NCBI GenBank assembly: GCA_937944075.1
Contig: CALDZZ010000010.1
Span: forward strand, 1-9,410
DNA from: an uncultured Rhizobiaceae group bacterium
GTDB taxonomy: Bacteria > Pseudomonadota > Alphaproteobacteria > Rhizobiales > Rhizobiaceae
Length of the DNA: 9,410 nucleotides
Reading direction: 5' to 3'
Shown here: piece after piece, positions 1 to 5,533 of the stretch
Layout of the letters: every line of letters begins with the position of its first letter
Position numbering within the stretch: position 1 is the stretch's first letter
Notes under the pieces: model-generated
Told to the model about the DNA's origin: nothing
Seen by the model: only the letters and a program-made list of their open reading frames with translations
The model's database searches: none
Made by a program: the position numbers and the translations under genes

Positions 1-1769
1 GTAGCCAGACTTGAATCAAGTTTTTCAATGGCAGCATTAAGTTTTTGAATTTGATTTTCTTTTTCCGAGATTTTCATCTTTAGTGGTGCAAGTTCCTTGC
101 GTTTTTCTTCTCGGTCTTTTTTAGGTACTTTCGGTTTTTCAGTCTTTACTGGAATAACGATATCCGGCTCAGCTTCGAGAATATGTTCCTTGCGTTTGGC
201 TTTTGCGTCCTGCAAGACCTTCTTGCGATAAGTATCGAGATCATCGTCATAGGGACCTACTTTGCCTTCAGACACAATCCATAGTCGTTCCATGGTGGAA
301 TCAATTAGATGTCGATCATGACTTACAAGAATGACAGCGCCCTTGAATTCATTCAATCCATGGACAAGTGCCTCACGCGCTCCAACATCAAGGTGATTGG
401 TAGGTTCGTCCAGAATTAAAAGGTCAGGTCCATCAAACGTACAAAGCCCGAGTAGCAGTCTTGCCTTTTCACCGCCAGACAAATGCGCGGTTACTGTATC
501 CATCCGTTCATGGTTTAATCCCATCTGAGCAACCTTGGAACGAACCTGTGCCTCTCCAGCTTGAGGCATGAGTTTGCGCACATGATCAACAGCTGTCTGG
601 TCTGCATGCAAATCATCCATCTGGTGTTGTGCAAACATTGCAACCTTGATCTTTGGGGCTTTTACAATATTGCCTTCCACAAGAGGCAAACGCTCAACCA
701 GTAGTTTTGAGAAAGTTGATTTGCCATTACCATTTGAGCCAAGAAGCGCAATCCGGTCATCTGCATCAATGTTCAGCTTGATGTTGTTCAGAATGATTGC
801 ATCCTCGGCGTAACCACAGTTGACTTCTTCAAGCTTAATCATGGGAGAGGCAGATATTTTCTCCGGGTTTGGAAAATTAAAAGGCTTGGTGCCTTCCTGT
901 TCCAATTGCGCCGGAAGCTTCAGTTTGCCGATTGCCTTGAGTTTGGATTGCGCCTGTTTAGCCTTAGAAGCTTTTGCTCCAAACCGGTCGACAAACGCCA
1001 TCATGTGCTTTTTCTGACTTTCAATCTTGTCACGGGCTTTTTCAATCAACTCGCGTTTTTCTGCACGCTGTCTTTCAAAATTGTCATAGTTACCGCGATA
1101 AAAAGTAAGCTTGCGCCCTTCAAGGTGAACGATGGAATCCACAACGGTATTCAGCATATCCCTGTCGTGGCTGATCACCAGTACAGTTCCAGGATATTTC
1201 CCCATGTAGTTTTCCAGCCAAAGTGCACCTTCAAGATCAAGATAGTTGGTAGGTTCATCCAGCAATAACAAGTCTGGCTCAGCAAACAATACAGCTGCCA
1301 GTGCAACGCGCATGCGCCAGCCGCCTGAAAATGAAGAAGCTGGTGAGTTTTGATCCCGGTCTGAAAATCCCAGTCCGGCAAGAATGGTGCTGGCACGGCT
1401 TTCAGCGGAATAAGCATCAATATCTGCAAGACGCATGTGGATGTCCGAAATTCGTGTCGGGTCTGTCGCAGTCTCAGCTTCTGCCATGAGGGATGTCATT
1501 TCCTCATCTGCTTTCATGACAATTTCAAGCAGGCTTTCTTCAGTTCCTGGTGCCTCTTGCGCAACCTGTCCGATTTTCCAGTCTTTTGAAATAGAAATTG
1601 AACCTGTTTCACTGGCGTGTAGTCCGGTAATAACCTTGAATAGTGTTGTCTTGCCGGTGCCATTGGCACCAACAAGGCCTGCCTTGACCCCCTTGGGGAT
1701 CGTAATGTCAGCATTTTCAATAAGTGTTCGTCCGGCCATGCGAACTGTAAGATCAGTAATTTTAAGCAT
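1..1769 (-). CDS. ABC-F family ATPase (Uup/EttA/YheS-like), 3' end cut by window edge
   Basis: This is a soluble twin-ATPase ABC protein with no membrane domain. ABC-F proteins act on the ribosome (translation factors, or resistance by target protection in some subfamilies), so this is not a transporter. I translated 589 codons from the ATG at 1769 with no stop before the window edge. Domain 1 has Walker A GANGTGKTT (about residues 34-42), signature FSGGW (147-151), Walker B LLLLDEPTN (167-175) and the H-loop SHD (200-202). A charged helical linker spans about 235-290. Domain 2 has Walker A GSNGNGKST (344-352), signature LSGGE (430-434), Walker B LLILDEPTNHLD (450-461) and SHD (483-485). From about 520 the tail is Lys/Glu rich and coiled-coil-like and runs off the window; from typical lengths of 600-630 residues only a few tens are missing. 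No in-frame start exists upstream before a stop, and the Shine-Dalgarno is weak. It is divergent from the acidic-protein gene. Housekeeping function is more likely than resistance, but the subfamily is not settled. Confidence 0.95.
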   Translation of the reverse strand, partial: MLKITDLTVRMAGRTLIENADITIPKGVKAGLVGANGTGKTTLFKVITGLHASETGSISISKDWKIGQVAQEAPGTEESLLEIVMKADEEMTSLMAEAETATDPTRISDIHMRLADIDAYSAESRASTILAGLGFSDRDQNSPASSFSGGWRMRVALAAVLFAEPDLLLLDEPTNYLDLEGALWLENYMGKYPGTVLVISHDRDMLNTVVDSIVHLEGRKLTFYRGNYDNFERQRAEKRELIEKARDKIESQKKHMMAFVDRFGAKASKAKQAQSKLKAIGKLKLPAQLEQEGTKPFNFPNPEKISASPMIKLEEVNCGYAEDAIILNNIKLNIDADDRIALLGSNGNGKSTFSKLLVERLPLVEGNIVKAPKIKVAMFAQHQMDDLHADQTAVDHVRKLMPQAGEAQVRSKVAQMGLNHERMDTVTAHLSGGEKARLLLGLCTFDGPDLLILDEPTNHLDVGAREALVHGLNEFKGAVILVSHDRHLIDSTMERLWIVSEGKVGPYDDDLDTYRKKVLQDAKAKRKEHILEAEPDIVIPVKTEKPKVPKKDREEKRKELAPLKMKISEKENQIQKLNAAIEKLDSSLA

Positions 1770-1782
1770 TGGCAGGCAATGC
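1766..1782 (-). promoter_or_regulatory. Inverted repeat spanning the ABC-F start codon
   Basis: In the ABC-F mRNA the sequence GCATTG-CCTGC-CAATGC forms a perfect 6 bp stem with a 5-base loop. The start codon ATG (1769-1767) lies in the 3' arm. Such a hairpin could reduce initiation until opened. The stem is short and could be chance. No strong Shine-Dalgarno lies upstream, so the start region is poor in signals anyway. Confidence 0.3.
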
Positions 1783-1852
1783 CGTATATTTTCCCAACAA
1801 TCAAGCTTTCATAGTTTTTTAAGCCTATTTTGAGATTATTTCTTCTACTAGT

Positions 1853-1858
1853 AGAGGG
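1853..1858 (+). promoter_or_regulatory. Ribosome binding site that sets the start at 1866
   Basis: AGAGGG lies 7 bases before the ATG at 1866. The same frame is open back to a TTG at 1830, but that codon has no purine-rich site in front of it and the extra 12 residues would include the Shine-Dalgarno itself, so 1866 is preferred. The site overlaps the end of a perfect 12-base palindrome, TCTACTAGTAGA (1844-1855). Confidence 0.7.
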
Positions 1859-1865
1859 TAAGAAT

Positions 1866-3071
1866 ATGAGTAGTCCGGCTTTTACGCAAAATGCAGAGCA
1901 AAACCTGCGTGAATTCAAGGAAATGTCTTATGCAGATGTTTATACCTTGATACGTCAAATGCGTTTTTCAGAGGCACGCGAGAAGTACGCCAATGTATTG
2001 GCGAATATGGATACAAATCTGTTTTTGGCCGCACGAAATCTTGAAATTACAACGTCTCATGATGAATTGCTGGATCTGATGTCTGGACTTGCAGGCAATG
2101 CATCTGAGCCGGAAAATATCAGCGCTATCGGTTTTGATCTCTCTGCACATCAGGTTTACGACAATGTCGAAGGGTTTACCGGACAAGGTTTGGAATTAAG
2201 CCTGTTCGGCAAGGATGTCTTTGATTTTAATTCTGCAAGTGATGAAGAGCTTCAGGAGCAATGTGAAGCCGTTTCCAGCGCTTGGCAAGGGCGTCATATG
2301 GATATTACCGCACATCCCTTGCAGGGCCTTGGTGAGATTACACGGCAATTTCTCGACTATCAGACACTATCTGAAAATACGAGTGGAATTATACAATCCG
2401 AGGAGGGATCAGCTGTCGTTGACCCTGACAGCATTGCCTACCACGTTGCCAAACTTCTGGTTGCTATTGAGTATCATCGGTTTATGGCTGAATTCATCCG
2501 GGAAATTGATGTCCCTTCAGATATGGTCTTTATTGTTGGGGAGCACGATGAAATTGAAGTGCCAATCGTGTTTCATCGGGTAAAGGCAGTTGTGCCAGAG
2601 TTTGAAGAACATTCAGAGGTTGTACCTGACTTGCCAATGCAGGAAGAAACGCTTTCTCTTTCTGAGGCAGAAGATCAGTTGAACGAAGTGGCTGCAGAAG
2701 CTACTCCGGCATTGGATGATGATGCAGTCTATGGTGTTCATTATGAAAAGGACGCTTTAGAAGAGCGTATTGATGTTGAGCATGAAACAACAGTAGAAAC
2801 CTCTTTTGCTTCTGTAGCCGAGACAGTCAGACAGGACTTCCACGAAAGTAATCTGGAAACAGAAGACATGCACAAACCGGAAGGGATTACTGCTCACGAG
2901 GATGAAATAGTCTCAGAATATGAGAACGAACCTGTTCAGGTCAGTCATACACTTTTGGGCAAACCTTTAAAGACAAAAACATTTGGTCAACGCCATAATT
3001 CATCACTGCCGGATCTGACCGACGAACATGAGGGCGATGACCAATCTGAGCCTGATGAATTGGCCGGATAG
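1866..3071 (+). CDS. Hypothetical acidic protein, 401 residues, function unknown
   Basis: I do not recognise this protein. From the ATG at 1866 it is 401 residues. Residues 1 to about 245 look folded and mostly helical, with mixed hydrophobic patterns such as YADVYTLIRQMRFSEAREKY (22-41) and a later helix around 189-213 (SIAYHVAKLLVAIEYHRFMA). Residues about 246-401 are very rich in Glu and Asp, low in hydrophobics and probably disordered. They include one basic patch, GKPLKTKTFGQR (365-376), and an acidic end. There is no signal peptide and no membrane segment, so it is likely cytoplasmic. No catalytic motif is apparent. It starts 96 bases from the divergent ABC-F gene and ends 145 bases before ndk on the same strand. 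ndk seems to have its own promoter, so an operon is not certain. An ordered N-domain with a long acidic tail suggests a protein-binding or scaffold role, which is inference only. Confidence 0.85.
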   Translation: MSSPAFTQNAEQNLREFKEMSYADVYTLIRQMRFSEAREKYANVLANMDTNLFLAARNLEITTSHDELLDLMSGLAGNASEPENISAIGFDLSAHQVYDNVEGFTGQGLELSLFGKDVFDFNSASDEELQEQCEAVSSAWQGRHMDITAHPLQGLGEITRQFLDYQTLSENTSGIIQSEEGSAVVDPDSIAYHVAKLLVAIEYHRFMAEFIREIDVPSDMVFIVGEHDEIEVPIVFHRVKAVVPEFEEHSEVVPDLPMQEETLSLSEAEDQLNEVAAEATPALDDDAVYGVHYEKDALEERIDVEHETTVETSFASVAETVRQDFHESNLETEDMHKPEGITAHEDEIVSEYENEPVQVSHTLLGKPLKTKTFGQRHNSSLPDLTDEHEGDDQSEPDELAG

Positions 3072-3090
3072 AAAGCCTTGAAACAGAAAC

Positions 3091-3125
3091 CATTCTTGCC
3101 CGAAATGTTCTTCTGGCCAAGAATG
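3091..3125 (+). repeat. Inverted repeat between the acidic-protein gene and ndk
   Basis: CATTCTTG (3091-3098) pairs perfectly with CAAGAATG (3118-3125). After one mismatch the stem can gain two more G-C pairs inside. It lies 20 bases after the stop of the acidic-protein gene. It is followed only by TTTGC, not a real T-run, so it is at best a weak terminator or an mRNA 3'-end hairpin. Confidence 0.35.
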
Positions 3126-3146
3126 TTTGCACTTCGCATTTACAGC

Positions 3147-3175
3147 TTGCGGTAGAGGCCGCTAGCGCGTATACA
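3147..3175 (+). promoter_or_regulatory. Candidate sigma-70 promoter of ndk
   Basis: TTGCGG (3147-3152) and TATACA (3170-3175) are separated by 17 bases, about 40 bases ahead of the ndk start codon. The -10 hexamer is flanked on both sides by CGCG (3166-3169 and 3176-3179), a short inverted repeat that could be an operator. The -35 box is only a partial match. Confidence 0.45.
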
Positions 3176-3216
3176 CGCGGAAAATCTCCCATTTATTATA
3201 ACACAGGAACTGAATC

Positions 3217-3639
3217 ATGGCGATTGAACGTACATTTTCAATGATTAAACCCGATGCAACAAAGCGTAATCTGACTGGTGCAATTACCGCAAAGCTTGAA
3301 GAAGCAGGCCTTCGTGTCGTTGCATCAAAGCGTGTGCATATGAGCTTGCGTCAGGCAGAAGCCTTTTATGCAGTACATTCAGAACGTCCGTTCTTTGGTG
3401 AATTGACTGAATTCATGTCTTCAGGTCCAACAATCGTTCAGGTTCTTGAAGGTGAAAATGCAATTCTTAAAAATCGCGAAGTCATGGGCGCAACAAACCC
3501 TGCAGAAGCTGACGAAGGTACCATCCGCAAGGAATTTGCTTTGTCTCTTGGCGAAAACTCAGTGCATGGCTCAGATGCTCCTGAAACGGCTGCAGAAGAA
3601 ATTGCATTCTGGTTCGCAGGTTGTGAAATCGTTGGCTAA
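3217..3639 (+). CDS. ndk: Nucleoside diphosphate kinase
   Basis: Ndk transfers the gamma-phosphate from ATP to other (d)NDPs through a phosphohistidine intermediate and so balances nucleotide pools in the cytoplasm. The 140-residue length is the usual bacterial one. The active-site histidine is His117 in NSVHGSD. The other nucleotide and catalytic contacts of the family are all present at their standard positions: Lys11, Tyr51, Phe59, Arg87, Thr93, Arg104 and Asn114. The ATG at 3217 has an AGGAA Shine-Dalgarno 7 bases upstream. The gene is probably transcribed alone: a candidate promoter lies ahead and a strong terminator follows 24 bases after the stop. Nothing unusual is seen in it. In the alphaproteobacterial genomes I recall, ndk often lies near an ABC-F gene, as it does here. 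Confidence 0.98.
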   Translation: MAIERTFSMIKPDATKRNLTGAITAKLEEAGLRVVASKRVHMSLRQAEAFYAVHSERPFFGELTEFMSSGPTIVQVLEGENAILKNREVMGATNPAEADEGTIRKEFALSLGENSVHGSDAPETAAEEIAFWFAGCEIVG

Positions 3640-3663
3640 TTAAAGCTCAACCACAAAACGTTT

Positions 3664-3691
3664 AAAGCCGGGCATTTGTCCGGCTTTTTTT
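3664..3691 (+). terminator. Rho-independent terminator after ndk
   Basis: AAAGCCGG (3664-3671) and CCGGCTTT (3680-3687) form a perfect 8 bp stem with an 8-base loop. The T-run continues without a break to 3691 (seven T in a row from 3685). This is a canonical intrinsic terminator, and it separates ndk from the paralogue pair downstream. Confidence 0.92.
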
Positions 3692-3721
3692 ATGCGGTAA
3701 TTTGTTTCTTGAACATGCAAG

Positions 3722-3737
3722 TGGCACAATAATTGCA
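3722..3737 (+). promoter_or_regulatory. Sigma-54 (RpoN) -24/-12 promoter ahead of the first paralogue
   Basis: TGGCAC (3722-3727), five bases, then TTGCA (3733-3737) matches the RpoN consensus TGGCAC-N5-TTGCW at every defined position and with exact spacing. Transcription would start around 3748, leaving a leader of about 54 bases before the ATG at 3802. It lies 30 bases after the ndk terminator, where a promoter for the next gene is expected. RpoN promoters need an enhancer-binding activator, whose sites would fall within ndk or its 3' region; I could not identify them. Confidence 0.75.
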
Positions 3738-3801
3738 GCACATGCCGTGATAAGTTGCATCTTCAATTAACAGGTGCAAACCCAACTGTCAGGCTGATGA
3801 T

Positions 3802-4503
3802 ATGGAAATTGATCCAATTAATATTGCCCGCAAGGTAACGGACTCGCTCAATCCTAAAGAGGTTGAGGGAAAGAATGCACCTGCCAGAGAGCATCAAATT
3901 GATTTTTCCACTGAACACACCAATGGACGATTATTTGAACAAGCCGTTCAAAATGCAAACAAGACCCATGAGGTAAGCGCACCTCCTGAAACGATTACTG
4001 GGTCGGATTCCAAGGTGGATGCCAAGGATAAATCCGCTCATGACAGGCCGCTGGTTTTGAACAATGGAGATCCAAGATCAACCATGGAAATGGCACATGA
4101 GCGCGAGGAAAAAAGAAAGCTGACGGGCGAAGAAGCTTTGCTGGAGGCTCTCAAACAACGCAATATAAATATCAAGACATTATCACAACTCACACTCGAT
4201 CTAATCGTGCTTAAAGGTGAAAAAATTGATGAGCAGACAACGAAGAATAATGTTCATTCTGAAAACTCACCAGAAACTGAGGCCGATGCTTCCAAACCGC
4301 CAGGTAACATAAATCTGGATACCGAACAGACAATCATATCCTTCAGCAGCAAGCGTACGCGCATAGAAAAGATAGCAGAGGCAACATACCAGGATATCTT
4401 GCGCATTGAAGACGGACTGGGAAATAGGCTTGATGAAAGCCTGGCAAAGGACCTGAACCACACTGCCTTCGGTAAGGAAGTCGTGCTCAGGGTTTTTGAT
4501 TAA
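3802..4503 (+). CDS. Uncharacterised protein, first of a paralogous pair (233 residues)
   Basis: I do not recognise the family. The protein is hydrophilic, rich in Asn, Glu and Lys, with no signal peptide, membrane segment or cysteine. It is homologous along its length to the product of the next gene. Shared blocks are the MEID start, HTNGRLFEQAVQNANK (39-54), SKVD (70-73), PLVLN (83-87), an INIKTL...DLIVLKGEKID block (122-143), a C-terminal helix around 186-204 and FGKEVVLRVFD (223-233), which is its exact end. The linker between about 145 and 180 is low-complexity, with many Glu, Ser and Pro. The start is supported by the paralogue's MEID; the Shine-Dalgarno (CAGG, 8 bases away) is weak. 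A consensus RpoN promoter precedes it, so expression is probably tied to an activator responding to nitrogen status, motility, stress or similar. It lacks the roughly 12 residues that extend the paralogue beyond LRVFD. Confidence 0.85.
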   Translation: MEIDPINIARKVTDSLNPKEVEGKNAPAREHQIDFSTEHTNGRLFEQAVQNANKTHEVSAPPETITGSDSKVDAKDKSAHDRPLVLNNGDPRSTMEMAHEREEKRKLTGEEALLEALKQRNINIKTLSQLTLDLIVLKGEKIDEQTTKNNVHSENSPETEADASKPPGNINLDTEQTIISFSSKRTRIEKIAEATYQDILRIEDGLGNRLDESLAKDLNHTAFGKEVVLRVFD

Positions 4504-4536
4504 TTTAGTCGCAAAAGCTTCTTATCTGGAATTTTC

Positions 4537-4556
4537 TACGTAATAAACATTACGTA
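4537..4556. repeat. Perfect palindrome, possible operator
   Basis: TACGTAAT (4537-4544) and ATTACGTA (4549-4556) are exact inverted copies separated by AAAC. The site lies 34 bases after the first paralogue's stop and about 50 bases upstream of the TATAAT box of the second. It is AT-rich and not followed by T-residues, so it looks more like a dimeric regulator site than a terminator. A related ATTACGTAA occurs alone at 7379-7387, beyond the permease gene. Confidence 0.45.
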
Positions 4557-4605
4557 TGCAGCAAAGTTTTCCGTTTGCGCTTATGTTTTTCATCTCCATA
4601 AATTG

Positions 4606-4611
4606 TATAAT
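4606..4611 (+). promoter_or_regulatory. Candidate -10 box of the second paralogue
   Basis: TATAAT is a perfect -10 hexamer 71 bases before the start codon at 4682. There is no good -35 hexamer at 16-18 bases upstream; TTATGT (4581-4586) is the nearest resemblance and would need a 19-base spacer. Promoter use may therefore depend on an activator, possibly at the palindrome 4537-4556. Confidence 0.35.
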
Positions 4612-4681
4612 CACGTCAGGTTATATTGGGAAATCATTCATCATGGATATGTGTGAGTGTTTGGCGTGAGAGGCTTAAGTA

Positions 4682-5419
4682 ATGGAGATTGATGGCATTA
4701 AGTCTGTGAATGTTGCAATCAATACCAGTCTGGGCGCCAATAGTACCCAGGGGCTTGACCAGCATAACCTTGGCCTTGCCAAAAATATAAATACATCCCG
4801 TGTCCTGTCCCAGGTTCACACCAATGGACGAATGTTTGAGCAAGCCGTGCAAAACGCAAACAAGGCAGGCGCAACACCAGGCGCCAGCAGTGACACTGTA
4901 GAGCTTTCCAATTCAAAGGTGGACCAGGCTGCCAACACGACAACAGGTAATCCTCTAACTCTTAATCAAAGAGACGCAAGGTTCATCCGTGAACAGGCTC
5001 AAGCAACTTTTACGGATGCTAAAAGCCATGGAGAAACAATCCTGAAACAGGTGTTCAAGGACAACGGAATTAATTACACAACCATGACGACCATGTCCAA
5101 GGACACAATCGGCATGAAGGGAAACTTGATCGATAGCCTGATGTTGAAAGGTAATGAAGCAAGTGCAAATAACGCGACCAAGGGTACGATTACGCTTGGG
5201 CAGAGTGCTAATCTTGCAGAACAAAAAAACCTACGACAGGCTGTCCGCACTCTTGCTAGTGAGGCCTTTAGGGATGTTTCTGAAATAGAGACGACTGAAG
5301 GTCTGGTTATCCATTCTGAAGCCTTGAAACAGGTTCATCCAGACGATTTCGCGAAACAGGTATACCTGAGGGTTTTTGATCATACCGGTGCCTTTTTGGC
5401 CCACGAGAAACAGTCATAA
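4682..5419 (+). CDS. Uncharacterised protein, second of a paralogous pair (245 residues)
   Basis: This is a full-length paralogue of the preceding gene product, family unknown to me. Shared blocks are MEID at the start, HTNGRMFEQAVQNANK (46-61), SKVD (78-81), PLTLN (91-95), INYTTM...DTIGMKGNLID (130-151), a C-terminal helical segment (about 183-204) and FAKQVYLRVFD (223-233). It then extends 12 residues further (HTGAFLAHEKQS). Residues 10-45 and 62-90 are rich in Asn, Thr, Ser and Gly and differ from the first copy. No signal peptide, membrane span or cysteine is seen. The start has a GAGAGG Shine-Dalgarno 8 bases upstream. The gap to the first gene is 178 bases and holds its own promoter-like signals, so the two are probably not a simple operon. 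Small, Asn/Gln/Thr-rich proteins without cysteine are common among structural or exported proteins, but nothing here proves such a role. Confidence 0.87.
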   Translation: MEIDGIKSVNVAINTSLGANSTQGLDQHNLGLAKNINTSRVLSQVHTNGRMFEQAVQNANKAGATPGASSDTVELSNSKVDQAANTTTGNPLTLNQRDARFIREQAQATFTDAKSHGETILKQVFKDNGINYTTMTTMSKDTIGMKGNLIDSLMLKGNEASANNATKGTITLGQSANLAEQKNLRQAVRTLASEAFRDVSEIETTEGLVIHSEALKQVHPDDFAKQVYLRVFDHTGAFLAHEKQS

Positions 5420-5480
5420 AATCAGGCTTGCTGAATTAGCATATAATTGCCTGCAGCTCTAAATTATTTTTAACAACAAG

Positions 5481-5509
5481 TTGAGAACTCATCTCCTTGC
5501 ACTTACTAT
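5481..5509 (+). promoter_or_regulatory. Candidate sigma-70 promoter of the permease gene
   Basis: TTGAGA (5481-5486) and TACTAT (5504-5509) are 17 bases apart. The start point would be near 5516, giving a very short leader that contains just the strong AAAGGAG Shine-Dalgarno (5521-5527). Together with the 114-base gap this suggests the permease is transcribed separately from the paralogue pair. Confidence 0.45.
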
Positions 5510-5533
5510 GGGCATGGGTAAAAGGAGTCGTTC

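Noticed and set aside
820..1268. Plus-strand open frames opposite the ABC-F gene
   Set aside because: They are antisense to a continuous ABC-F reading frame with all Walker and signature motifs, and have no homology-like features of their own.
1391..1406. TGGCAC resembling the -24 element of an RpoN promoter
   Set aside because: It lies inside the ABC-F coding region and has TCAGC instead of TTGC at the -12 position.
1830..1865. Upstream TTG start extending the acidic protein by 12 residues
   Set aside because: No Shine-Dalgarno precedes the TTG, while AGAGGG is correctly placed before the ATG at 1866.
4254..4463. Minus-strand open frames opposite the first paralogue
   Set aside because: The plus-strand frame is supported by full-length similarity to the neighbouring gene; the antisense frames have no such support.
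5428..5447. TTGCTG and TATAAT upstream of the permease as a promoter
   Set aside because: The two hexamers are only 8 bases apart; the pair at 5481-5509 with a 17-base spacer is better placed and closer to the gene.
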